From contig NZ_UESZ01000002.1 in NCBI RefSeq assembly GCF_900108585.1, forward strand, positions 62,001 through 126,000: 64,000 bases of DNA, read 5' to 3'. Under the pieces are notes generated by a model. The model saw only the letters and a list, made by a program, of their open reading frames with translations, had not been told where the DNA came from and made no database searches. A program made the position numbers and the translations under genes. Shown here in pieces: positions 26,760 through 36,365 of this stretch. Every line of letters begins with the position of its first letter. The first letter of the stretch is position 1. The stretch is from Branchiibius hedensis. Lineage in GTDB: Bacteria > Actinomycetota > Actinomycetes > Actinomycetales > Dermatophilaceae.

Positions 26760-28897
26760 GCCTCTACCTCTCTCAGCGCGGCACTCCTTTGGCGATCGAT
26801 GAATTCCGCGAGCTCGGCGAGGGAATCGGCCGCCAAGATCTCGACAAGCGGGACGTCCCAGCCGTATTGCGAGGACAAACGCGCCCGTACCTCGAGCGCT
26901 GCCAGGGAGCTTCCTCCCAGGGCCACGAAGTTGTCATCGGCGTGGACATCGTCGACGCCGAGAACTGCAGAGGCCACGACTCGACAGCAGGTGACGGTGT
27001 CCGCGTCGTCCGACACCGGCTCACGCATCGTCAGCGCCGACGTGACTACGGATCGGGCACCGCCGACGGCGAGCCAGTAGGCCTGGTGGTCGAACGGGTA
27101 GAGAGGCAGGGGGGTGACACGTCCTTGGGTCGGTTGGTCCAGCAAACCCGACTCCACCCAGATCCGGGCCCGTGTGCCTGCCTCACCGTCCTGGAGCATG
27201 CCTCCCGGCGACGCCGTAACCACTCCGGGGACCTCGGCCCACTGGGCAGGTTCCTTGCCCGCAAGTGCACGGCACGCGTCGCGGAACTCTTCATTGTCTC
27301 GAGCCACAACGACGACCCGGTGCCTCTGGGTACGGCGGCCGACCGCCAGCGTGTGCACCACATCGGCTGGCGACGCCGTCAGGGTCGCACGGGCGTGGGC
27401 CGTGACCAAGCGCTGCAGTGATGCCATGGTCGCTGCGGAGAGCCGGTAAAGGAAGGGCAGCCCCGTGGCATGCTGGGTACTCGTGTCCTGCTCGTCGGCG
27501 CGGGGGGCCTCCTCCATCACCACGTGGACGTTGGTGCCGTTGAACCCGAAGCAACTGACCCCCGCCCGCAGCGGACGCGTTGCCTTCCTGAGATCGAAGG
27601 GCTCGGTCGGCACGAAGACCGGGCTGTCAAGAAAGTCGATGTGCGGGCTGGGCAAGTCGATTCCTCGGGTCGGCGGCACCACGCCCTTCTCGAGGATCAG
27701 CAGGGCCTTGAGAAGCCCAGACAGCCCCGCGGCACCATCCATCAGGTGCCCAATGTTGCCTTTGACCGAACCGATGGGCAGGAACTGACGCCGGGAGGTC
27801 TCCGCGTTAAGTGCCAGCGCGATGCCTCGGACCTCGATCGGGTCACCCAACTCAGTCCCCGTCCCGTGGGCCTCGAGGTAGCTCAACCCGTCTCGTCCCA
27901 GCCCGGCGCGTCGCCACGCATCGATCAGGACCGCAGCATGCGCCTCAGCTCGCGGAGACGTCAACGTCGCGCTAGCGCCATCATTGTTGATCGCCGAGCC
28001 GCGGATGACGGCGCGCACGCCGTCGCCGTCGGCCACGGCGCGATCGAGCGGCTTAAGGAGCAGTGCGATGACTCCCTCACCTCGACCGATCCCGTCCGCG
28101 CCCTCTGCGAACGGCCGGCATCGCGCCCCAACCGACATGATCCCGGCCTGATCCATCTGCCACCCCTCTCCGACGAGGGGAAAAGCGAAGATGTTTACCC
28201 CGCCGACCAGTGCCATCTCGCAATCCCCAGCTCGGAGCGAGGCGCACGCGTCGTGCACGGCGAGCAGGGAGGACGCGCACGTTGCGTTCACGGTATACGC
28301 CGGGCCGCGAAGGTCGTAGAAAAATGACAGCCTCGATGCGGCGAACGCCGAGACATGGCCCGGCACGGCCGACGGAGACGTCGAGGGATCGGCGGCGGCG
28401 TAGTCGTTGTCGGCTATGGCGACGAAGACCCCGGTGCGTGAACCGTCGATCCGACCCGCCCAGCCCGCGTCCTCTAGACAGTGGTGGGCGACCTCGAAAA
28501 AGCGCCGCTGTTGTGGGTCCATCGAACGTGCGTCTGCGGGGGTGACCCCGAAGAAGGCCGGGTCGAACTGATCGACACCAGACAGCCATGCGCCCTGCTG
28601 ATAGGTCGGTCGTGAACCGAACCGGACCACCGGCTCGCATAGCTCTCGCCGCGCGTCTGGGAGAGGCCCAACCAAATCGTCCCCTCGGAGGAGGACATCC
28701 CAGAACTCGTCGATTGAATCACAGCCGGGCAGATCGGCGCTGACGCCGACCACCGCAATTGGCGACTGGAGGTCTCTGGTGTTCGGCGACGGATCGAGGG
28801 AAGGCATCCTCATCGCCCTCACGAGGCAGAGGGCGGTCTCTCGGTCGAGAGTGCCGGCCGCGAGGAGCTGCATCACCTGTGCAATGGCTTCACGCAT
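26756..28897 (-). CDS. AT-less PKS module KS-ACP
   Basis: 713 residues. An N-terminal helix motif (VMQLLAAGTLDRETALCLV) precedes a complete ketosynthase: active Cys about 207 in VNATCASSLLAVH, His in LEAHGTGTELGD and His in NIGHLMDGAAG. A linker with LPLYPFDHQAYW follows, then an ACP with DNFVALGGSSLAALEV. No AT, KR or DH is present, so this module would add one unreduced two-carbon unit using the discrete AT. It receives its substrate from the T-C-A-T NRPS and passes it to the KS-KR-ACP protein, judging from gene order. Confidence 0.92.
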   Translation of the reverse strand: MREAIAQVMQLLAAGTLDRETALCLVRAMRMPSLDPSPNTRDLQSPIAVVGVSADLPGCDSIDEFWDVLLRGDDLVGPLPDARRELCEPVVRFGSRPTYQQGAWLSGVDQFDPAFFGVTPADARSMDPQQRRFFEVAHHCLEDAGWAGRIDGSRTGVFVAIADNDYAAADPSTSPSAVPGHVSAFAASRLSFFYDLRGPAYTVNATCASSLLAVHDACASLRAGDCEMALVGGVNIFAFPLVGEGWQMDQAGIMSVGARCRPFAEGADGIGRGEGVIALLLKPLDRAVADGDGVRAVIRGSAINNDGASATLTSPRAEAHAAVLIDAWRRAGLGRDGLSYLEAHGTGTELGDPIEVRGIALALNAETSRRQFLPIGSVKGNIGHLMDGAAGLSGLLKALLILEKGVVPPTRGIDLPSPHIDFLDSPVFVPTEPFDLRKATRPLRAGVSCFGFNGTNVHVVMEEAPRADEQDTSTQHATGLPFLYRLSAATMASLQRLVTAHARATLTASPADVVHTLAVGRRTQRHRVVVVARDNEEFRDACRALAGKEPAQWAEVPGVVTASPGGMLQDGEAGTRARIWVESGLLDQPTQGRVTPLPLYPFDHQAYWLAVGGARSVVTSALTMREPVSDDADTVTCCRVVASAVLGVDDVHADDNFVALGGSSLAALEVRARLSSQYGWDVPLVEILAADSLAELAEFIDRQRSAALREVEA

Positions 28898-28948
28898 AGA
28901 ACCAGTCCAAGGGATCGGGATCGGGATCGGGAGGGCGATCGGCTGTGG

Positions 28949-31900
28949 CTAGCCGGTATCAAGGCGAGATAGCGCATCGCCCACCGACAAGCGACCTGCG
29001 GCTACCTCTGCGAGGATAGCGCGCCGGCGTGCTGCGGTGCGGGCAGTCGCGGCCAGATCAGCGTCGGCTGCCTCGTCGAGCTGCAGGAATCGCACGAATG
29101 AATCGATCGTCGGGCAACGGAACAGATCAGGAACCTCGAACCGATAGTGCGCGAGGCGCGCACGCAGCTTACGGTAGAGCGAGATCACGAGGATCGAGGT
29201 GCCCCCATGATCGAAGAAGCTCCGGTTGTCGAGCACGTCGCGGCCGAGCACCTCGGTCCACGTAGCTCGCACGATCTGCCTCAGATTGGTATCGGCCGGG
29301 GGGTCGTGCACCTCGGACGAGGCAGCTACCTGCTCCGCGGCGGTCGTACGGCGCGTGGACGCATCGCGCAACCCGACGCGGTCGATCTTGCCGTTTTCGG
29401 TCCTTGCTAAACGAGGGGCGACATCCACGAACGCGGGCACCGACGGTGCCGCGAGCACCGTGCCGAGCATCGCACGTATCTCGGGCTCAGACAGCAGTCC
29501 GTCACTTCCGACGAAGGCGTACAGCTGGACACCCCCGCCGTCCGGACATCGCACACGAACGCTTCCTCGATCCCGGGCAGAGCGAGCAGAGCGTTCTCGA
29601 CCTCGCCGATCTCCACTCGGTGTCCCCGGACCTTGACTAGGCTGTCCTCACGACCGTGGAACAGCACCTCACCGTTCCGGCTGAGCGACGCCAGGTCACC
29701 AGTCCTGAACTCGTGGCTGAACCCATCGCCGGATCCGAAACCGCCCACTCTTACGACGCGACCGGCCTCGACGTACCCGAGTCCGACCTGAGGGCCGGCC
29801 ACGACCAGTTCCCCCACGGCCCCTGGAGGCAGAACCCGTCGCCGGGCGTCCTCGACCCAAACACGATTGCCCGGCAACGGCCGACCCAACGGTGTGAGCG
29901 GGGTAACCGCCGGTACGCCGGGTGTGCACTTGTACACCAGGTTCTCGATCGTGCACTCGGTCAGCCCATACCCGTTGACGACGCTCACTCCCGCCGGGCA
30001 CGCCGCCATCAGACGGTCGTGCTCCTGAATCCGGAAGGCATCCGAGCCGACGATTGCGGTGCGCAGGGACGCGGGAGGTGAGGCTCGTAGGTGGTCAAGC
30101 AGTTCGAGCATGAGGGCCGGAGTCGTCTCCACGAGCGAAACCCCATGCTCCTCGATGAGCGCGGCGAGGTGGTCGAGGTCCACCCGACGCTCGTCGGGGC
30201 AGATGACTAGGCGACCGCCGCTGTCGAGCGCCTTGACGACGTCGCCCACGAAGACATCGGCCGTCCAACTGCCGAGCTGCAGGACGTGGAGCCGGCTGCC
30301 CCGGGCATAGATCTCGGCCCACGCGTCCCGCACAGTCGACAGCCCGCTGGCTGACAGTGCGACGACCTTGGGCGTGCCGCTGCTGCCCGACGTAGCGACG
30401 TAGTATGCGGCCTCATCGGCTGACAGCGGCGGCGCCAAGCCGTCCTCCAGCCTGCCGCTCGGCTGCCTGTTCTCGATGACTTGGCGCATCTCGTCGAGGT
30501 CGACTACGAGGTCAGGTTCGAGCTGGCGCAGCAAGAGCTCGCGGCGCCGGTCGGGGAGTTGCGGATCCAAGCTGCACCACGCGGCCCCCGCTAGCCACAC
30601 GCCACAGATGCCGACCACGCTCATCGCGCTGCGCACACCGCGCAGAAGCACTGTCGCACCCGGTCCGACGCCGCGACGTACGAGCTCTCGGGCGAACACC
30701 TCGCTCCATGCGGTGAGCTCTGCATAGGTCAGCGTGGTCGTCGAGTCTACGACGGCGAGCTCGTCCGGCGAACCGTGCAGCAGCTGACGGACGTCCCAAC
30801 TCCTCGCGACGGCTGTCCCCTCGATCCCCGGGTCACCGAGGATCGAGCGCGAGTGCTGCGCCGGAGTCGTCCACCCAACGCTCGTGTCCCGCTCGTCGAG
30901 CCAGGTCGGGTGCTCCAGCCAGTGCTGCAGAGCCTCAAGGAGCTCGACGGCTGTCTCCTTCGTTAGCTTGCGCGCGTCCCACTCCAGCAACAGATCGATC
31001 GAGGCACCGGTCGTCACGGTGAGCGACAGCGGGTCGTTCGTCCCTCCCACCTCGACCAGTAGCGCCTGTCGATAGCGCTCGGATCCGGCGAAATTCTCGA
31101 ACACCACGGTGGAGGTCACCCCGAGCTCCGCAGCGGGTCCGCCCCGGAGTATCTCGCCCGGCGGTAGGTGCGCGTACTCCGTGCCGCGAGCGATCTGGTT
31201 CATCAGAGCGCGGCATGCGACGGCGGCATCCGCGTCGTCGTCGTTTACGACTACCGGGACCATACCCAGCAGGCACCCGCTCACCCGAGTCGCGTCAGGC
31301 ATCCCGCTCGCACGCAGGTTGACAGTGAGTCCGAGGACCACCGGGCCGCCGCGGACGTACTGGGCTAGCACCTGCGCCCAGACATAGCTGACCGCGGCAG
31401 CCGTAGTGAACCGCCTGTCCCCCGCAAGATCCGCTAACCGCGCTGAAGCGATGGGTCCGACGCGGCGGGACGCCGCAGCCCTCGCAGCCGCGCGCGGAGT
31501 GCTATCGGGCGCACGTTCGCTCACGCGGAGCTCGCCTGGACTCAGGGCACCCACTGCGTCGCGCCAGTATTCTCGGGACCGTTCCTGGGCAGCCGTGGCG
31601 GAGCACCAGTGCGCGTAGGACGCCACGCTTGGATGTGGCGAAGGGAGGTCCGCACCTGAGAGCAGCGCAAAGAAGTCGTCAACCACCTGACCCAGGGTCG
31701 TGCCGTCAAATACGACGTGGTGGATCACCAGAGACCAGACAGCGACCTCGGGTTGCGCGCGATCCTGAACGTACGCCGCGAACGCGAGCGGGCTGATACC
31801 CACGGTAGCCTTCGAGCGACGCTCCTCGACCAGTCGCTGCAGATCCCCGGTCGACCCGAGGGGTGCCACGCGACGCTCTAGCGACCGCCCCACGGTAGAT

Positions 31901-32478
31901 GATGCGGACCGCACGGCCTGACGGGGCGGAACGGCGTCGAGATCGAGCACGGTTCTCAGGGCAGGGTGGAGAGCGACGACGCCGGCCCACGCACTCGCCA
32001 CTGCCTCGAATTCGACCCCGCGCGGCAGCTGGTAGAGCTGGGAAATCCAGAAGGGGTCACGACTCTCCCGCTGGCCCTCGACCAGAATGGCGGTCTGCAG
32101 CGGGGTCAATTCGCACTCAGGCTCGTCGCCAACCCGGGGTTCGGCGAGAGTACTACCGCCCGTCCCGACGACGGTCGAGCATGTCGCCTGCGCACTGATC
32201 GTCGGTGAGGCGTAAAAGTCGCTCAAGGACAGCTCGATGCCAACATCGGCGAGGTCCGCGAGGACACCGAGCGCCTTCAGAGAGTCCCCACCCAACTCGA
32301 AGAAGTCAGCCCGGGAAGACGGAATTGCTATTCCCAGGTGAGTTGACCACGCCTCCGAGATGGCGTCTGTCAAGTCCACAGACCCAAACCTAGTGGTCTC
32401 GCCGTGCGGGTGGGCGAGGCAAGGGCGATCGTTTTCGTAGAGGGTGCCGCCGGAACCAGCAGGCGATTGTGAGCCCAC
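28949..32478 (-). CDS. NRPS with T-C-A-T domains, apparent frameshift
   Basis: Two overlapping frames form one NRPS of about 1,175 residues. The first frame (32478 to about 29535) encodes T (FFELGGDSLKAL), C (VIHHVVFDGTTLG) and most of an A domain (TSGSSGTPK, NGYGLTECTI, FRTGDL, VKVRGHRVEIGEVE). The A domain continues with GKIDR and a second T (FFDHGGTSILVISL) only in the -1 frame. One extra G in the G5 run (C5 at 29532-29536 on the plus strand) restores a single frame. The hand-read code DVGEIGGIEK is close to the ornithine code DVGEIGSIDK, so Orn, Lys or a beta-Lys-like substrate is likely. The N-terminal T must be loaded in trans. The exact start is uncertain. Confidence 0.82.
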
Positions 32479-32490
32479 GCAGGTGCCTGG

Positions 32491-32530
32491 TCCATACAGT
32501 TCTCGAGAAGACTCTCAAGAACTGTATGGA
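32491..32530 (-). promoter_or_regulatory. long inverted repeat between aminomutase and NRPS genes
   Basis: TCCATACAGTTCT at 32491-32503 and its exact complement AGAACTGTATGGA at 32518-32530 form a 13-bp stem. One mismatch further in, GAG/CTC pairs again, leaving a six-base loop. No U-run follows on the minus strand, so it is not a classic terminator. It sits only 13 bases before the putative NRPS GTG start and could be an operator, an attenuator or an RNA-processing site. Confidence 0.6.
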
Positions 32531-32577
32531 CGGTGGTGGTCGACGCGCCACGAGCAGCGCACGGGTCGCAAGGGCAC

Positions 32578-33987
32578 TCAATCCGTCGGGGTGACCACGG
32601 CCTCGCCCCGGAGCACCGCAGCCTCCCACCACTGCCGACCCTCCAAAGGCAGCGTGTGGATCGGGTCGAAATATCGGTACTCTTCGGTCGGGTCCTGGGC
32701 GTCGTCGAGCGGCGTGCGATACCCCTTCGTCCAGTACGAGATGCCACGCTGCCGGTCGTACTCGGCCACCTGGTGAACCCACCGCTTGCCAACCAGGGGG
32801 ACGTCGCACACGACCCGCGGCGTTGCGAATCCTGGGAGGTAGCCCATGATGTCGTGCTGGATCTGCTGGGCAGTGCCGAGCGAGGTCCGCCAGTGCTCGC
32901 TGAACGGCACCATGTCGCACATATAGAAGTAGTACGGAACGATCTTGGCGTCGTCGAGCAGCCGGAAGCACAGGTCAAGAATGGCGTGGGCGTCGTCGTT
33001 AACTCCTGCGAGCAGCACGCCTTGATTCCGCACGTCACGCACCCCTGCCTCGAGAAATGCCCGAACGGCGGAGGCCACCGAGGGCGTCACCGATTGCGCG
33101 TGGTTGGCGTGGGTGTGCACGGACAGACTAACCCCCCGCTCTCGGGCCACACTGGCGACTCGTTCCACTCCGGCGACAACCTCAGGCTGGAGCCAGTGCT
33201 GCGGCAGTCCGACGAGCGCTTTGGTCGCGAGACGGATGTCGCGAATACCGTCGATGTCCAGCAGACGCTGCACGAACGACTCGAGCCGCGGCCAAGGAAG
33301 ATTGGCGACATCGCCCCCCGACACGACGACATCTCGGACCTCGGGAGTGCCACGTATGTAATCGATCATCCGGTCGAACCGATCATCCGGAGCGGTCAAG
33401 AATCTCAATTTGTCGACGGAGGGCGTCGAAGTGCCAACGAGATCCATCCGCGTGCAGTGCCCGCAGTACTGGGGACAGGTCGGCAGCACCTCCGCGAGTA
33501 CCTTCGTTGGGTAGCGATGAATCAATCCCTCGACCGCCCACATTTTCTGTTCGTGCAGCGAGTCGCGGCTGGCGAGGGGGTGGGTCGGCCAGTCAATGCG
33601 GCGGTCGCTGAACACCGGAATCATGTAGCGACGGACCGGGTCAGCGTAGAACTCCTCCGTGACCGTAGACCCACCCGACGCCCCATTGGGGACCATCGTG
33701 TTGAGCATTTGCGGTGTGACGAGCAGCGCCATCGTCGCCCGTTCGGCGTGGTCGCGCTCCAGGTCCTCGTAGAGCTGGTCCGCGAGAAGTCCACCCATGA
33801 CCTGGTGCAGCTGACGCACGTTCTTGACACAATGGGCTCGCTGCCACCGAACGTCCCGCCACTGCGTGGGAGTGACGTCACGCCACCCCGGCAGCCGCGT
33901 CCAGTCGGGCTCGACGAGCCCGACTCGTCGGTAGGAGTACGACGGCGCAAGAGATGTGGTCGACCGAGACGGATCGGGGCTCTGCAC
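32578..33987 (-). CDS. lysine 2,3-aminomutase-type radical SAM enzyme
   Basis: 469 residues. The radical SAM cluster motif is CPQYCGHC at about 171-178 (CxxxCxxC, the KamA form), followed by TRMDLVG and VSGGDVANLPW. The PLP lysine region is VCDVPLVGKRW. The two Asp residues that bind the side-chain amine in lysine 2,3-aminomutase appear to be kept, in YMCDMV and VCDVPL, whereas glutamate-type enzymes replace them. The predicted reaction is L-lysine to beta-lysine, or a similar 1,2-amino shift on a basic amino acid. As first gene of the operon it would supply a beta-amino acid building block. Confidence 0.85.
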   Translation of the reverse strand: MQSPDPSRSTTSLAPSYSYRRVGLVEPDWTRLPGWRDVTPTQWRDVRWQRAHCVKNVRQLHQVMGGLLADQLYEDLERDHAERATMALLVTPQMLNTMVPNGASGGSTVTEEFYADPVRRYMIPVFSDRRIDWPTHPLASRDSLHEQKMWAVEGLIHRYPTKVLAEVLPTCPQYCGHCTRMDLVGTSTPSVDKLRFLTAPDDRFDRMIDYIRGTPEVRDVVVSGGDVANLPWPRLESFVQRLLDIDGIRDIRLATKALVGLPQHWLQPEVVAGVERVASVARERGVSLSVHTHANHAQSVTPSVASAVRAFLEAGVRDVRNQGVLLAGVNDDAHAILDLCFRLLDDAKIVPYYFYMCDMVPFSEHWRTSLGTAQQIQHDIMGYLPGFATPRVVCDVPLVGKRWVHQVAEYDRQRGISYWTKGYRTPLDDAQDPTEEYRYFDPIHTLPLEGRQWWEAAVLRGEAVVTPTD

Positions 33988-34079
33988 GTCGACGCTCCCG
34001 TAGTTGTCACGTCAGATGGACGCCTCCAACCGAGGGTCTGAACGGCGGCGCGAAACACCGCACTCTGCTCAAGCACCTG

Positions 34080-34440
34080 AATGAAGGCACCTCGTACTGT
34101 ACCCCTGCAACCGACCGGTGCACTGGGCGCTGGCGTGACGTGTATTTCGAACCGTCGTGTGATCTCAGCTTGGTTATGGGCACCGGTCCGAATGTGGGGC
34201 ACGCCGTGCTCTGCGAACAGTTCCTCAACGGCGTCCTCCAGCAGATCACCTCGCTGGGTCGAGGTGGCGCGAGGAATTGGCGGAACGCTCCCCTGGAGTG
34301 CCGCCGATGCAGGAATGCCTCGTAGGGGACGCCGTTGCGCGCCAGGTGTTGCACCGCCGCTACGAGTGTCGTACTTGTCCTGCTTGGTGCGCAGGTCGCC
34401 GGGTGGATCACCGAACAGGCTGCGTAGGCGGAAACGTCCC
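34080..34440 (-). pseudogene. decayed ORF, possibly nuclease-like
   Basis: On the minus strand two frames join into one protein-like segment: GVPYEAFLHRRHSRGAFRQF, then after a frameshift TSTQRGDLLEDAVEELF and GVPHIRTGAHNQAEITRRF. The pattern of charged helices and a VTPAP segment reminds me of restriction-endonuclease-like proteins, but I cannot assign a family. The frame breaks again after about 34110. It fills the 560-base gap between the aminomutase start and the first plus-strand gene, where I see no other gene. Confidence 0.35.
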
Positions 34441-34548
34441 CAACCTCGTCCTCTGCCCTCTTGAACGTGGCCCCTACGGATCGCCACCCCTTCGGCTGAG
34501 AGACGAGGGTAAACCGGGCTGTCAGCGCCCATATCTAGTCTCAACGAC

Positions 34549-35121
34549 ATGAGCGGATGCACAGCGCCAAGGGACGGTCACCGCACGGCCAGTGGCCGCG
34601 CCCGGTGCCCTGTGCATGGCAGCGGCTCAGCGAGGGCCTTCTACCCCGCCGCCCGCACCTCAAGGTCGGCTACCTTCCCGCCGGTGCCGCCATCCCCAGG
34701 ACCTCGATTCCCGGCCACCGCGCCACGACCGGCCACGCCTTCGCCAGCGACTGCCCCTGCTCCGAGTCGCCGGTGGAAGTCAGGAACGGCCGCGAAGTGG
34801 ACGGGTGGTGCCGCCGGCAGCGACTCGTTCGCCTGGTGGATCACGCTGCTGTTCTGGGATCGCCAGATCCACTGGTGGCTACTGGTGGCTCTCGGGGTCG
34901 CCGTAGGAGTGCCAGCTGCCCTGGCCGCGTATTGGCTGCGCACCTGCTCCGCATGGCGCACCACGGAGGACAAGCGATGCCGACAGCCGCGCCCGGGATT
35001 CATGCACCGATGCGCTGCGCACGCCGGCTTCAGACCCACCGCATACGATCTGTGCGGAGGTCTGGCCGCAGCGCTGGCCGTCGTGAATCTGGCGGCCCTT
35101 GTATACGTCATCACGTCCTGA
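34549..35121 (+). CDS. small membrane protein, function unknown
   Basis: 190 residues. The first ~85 residues are Pro/Ala-rich and disordered. Two membrane segments follow, about 107-128 (WWLLVALGVAVGVPAALAAY) and near the C-terminus (LAAALAVVNLAALVYVI). Between them is a motif with spaced Cys, Pro-Arg and His (RCRQPRPGFMHRC then AAH) that could bind a metal. The ATG has no strong ribosome site. It opens the plus-strand block that I take to be mobile-element backbone. No function can be assigned. Confidence 0.55.
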   Translation: MSGCTAPRDGHRTASGRARCPVHGSGSARAFYPAARTSRSATFPPVPPSPGPRFPATAPRPATPSPATAPAPSRRWKSGTAAKWTGGAAGSDSFAWWITLLFWDRQIHWWLLVALGVAVGVPAALAAYWLRTCSAWRTTEDKRCRQPRPGFMHRCAAHAGFRPTAYDLCGGLAAALAVVNLAALVYVITS

Positions 35122-35348
35122 AGACCACGCGCGACCGTCACGAACCGACCTGACGGCGGCGGCGCCGGTCGCCTTGTGGAACCTGTCCCCCATCCCAGCG
35201 AGCAAGCTGCGCACCTATTGCGGGGCATGGCAGCGCGACTATCCACAGGTCTGCCACACAACGCCGATCCTTGTCGGCGGAACAGAGCAAGATGGTCTGG
35301 CGGGTGCAGGCACACCCGCCAGACCTCGACCGGGGAGGAGCCCCAGCC

Positions 35349-36365
35349 ATGACCGATCCTACGAATGAGCGCCCACCAGCGGCGCGGCCGGAACAACGCG
35401 ACTACGGCGTCGTGATGGCTGATGCGATCCGGGTGCTCACCGAGGCTGCACGGCTGCGCAGAGAGGTCCTCGAGCAAGCAGAAGACGGCTCCTGGGCGCC
35501 GAGCGTGACCAAGACCGAACAGGCCGACTGGGCCGAGTTCGTCACCCTCGCTGTGGCGGGAGCGGCCGCGAACGTCGGCAGCATCGAGAAGGCCCTGGCC
35601 GGGCGGCCCGGATCATGGGAGGCCGAGTCGGTCCGCACCATGCTCACCTCCACCGTCGGCGACGACCAGGCCGAGCTGCTACGCCATCGCACCGAGCCCC
35701 TGCGGATCGAGCTGTGGCCCGAAGAGATCCTGATCGACCTCGGCTACTCCCCCGCCGCGTACGACGAGTCCCGGCGAGCCTTGGAAGACCAGCGTCAGAG
35801 GCACCAGTGGCGCTACCGATTGGCCGAGGACACCGCCGCCGGCGGCCGGGGGACCTGGGAGGCCCTCGACGACGCTCCCCCATTCGAGGAGCCGAACGGA
35901 GACGGACGAGGCGAGACGTGGGACTTCCCTAAGACCGCCGGGAGCGAAATGCGGGTCCCGCGGACCGCCGCCGATGAAGCAGAACTGGCCCGTGTCGACG
36001 ACCTTGAAGGCGCGGTCGAAGACCTCGAATACGAGCGTGATCCACGTGCCTACGGTGAGGCGTTGCGCGCCGCCGCGATCGCCAAAGCGGCCGAGTTGTT
36101 TCCCGGTCGAGACATCGTCGTGGAGATCCAGTTGAACGTGCGACGGGACCTCGGTGGTGAAGGCGATGACTGGTACGGACCGGAGGATCAGATCGTCGAG
36201 GCGATCCGGGAGGAGACGGCGCTGCCCTGGTCCGGTATCGCTCCCAAGGACTACGCCGCTAGTCCGAGGTCGATGGTCGACATCGAGCGAGATGCTGGCC
36301 GGCTCCCCCACCAGCGCGTTGACCTGGGTCAGTACCGCGACGATCTTCCCGACTCCATCGACTGA
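35349..36365 (+). CDS. hypothetical protein
   Basis: 338 residues from an ATG preceded by GGGGAGGAG. The protein is acidic and mostly helical, with a segment rich in Glu and Asp around residues 200-250, and has no membrane segment or known motif that I can see. Its stop TGA shares its last base with the ATG of the next gene, so the two are coupled. I do not recognise a family. Confidence 0.65.
   Translation: MTDPTNERPPAARPEQRDYGVVMADAIRVLTEAARLRREVLEQAEDGSWAPSVTKTEQADWAEFVTLAVAGAAANVGSIEKALAGRPGSWEAESVRTMLTSTVGDDQAELLRHRTEPLRIELWPEEILIDLGYSPAAYDESRRALEDQRQRHQWRYRLAEDTAAGGRGTWEALDDAPPFEEPNGDGRGETWDFPKTAGSEMRVPRTAADEAELARVDDLEGAVEDLEYERDPRAYGEALRAAAIAKAAELFPGRDIVVEIQLNVRRDLGGEGDDWYGPEDQIVEAIREETALPWSGIAPKDYAASPRSMVDIERDAGRLPHQRVDLGQYRDDLPDSID

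Noticed and set aside
28917-28937. Short GGGATC tandem repeat between the KS-ACP gene and the NRPS stop
   Set aside because: Only three to four hexamer copies in a 50-base gap with no sign of function; simple slippage is enough.
33621-34562. 313-residue minus-strand open frame covering the aminomutase start
   Set aside because: Its second half overlaps the aminomutase in another frame. Only the first half contains protein-like text, which I list as a decayed ORF.
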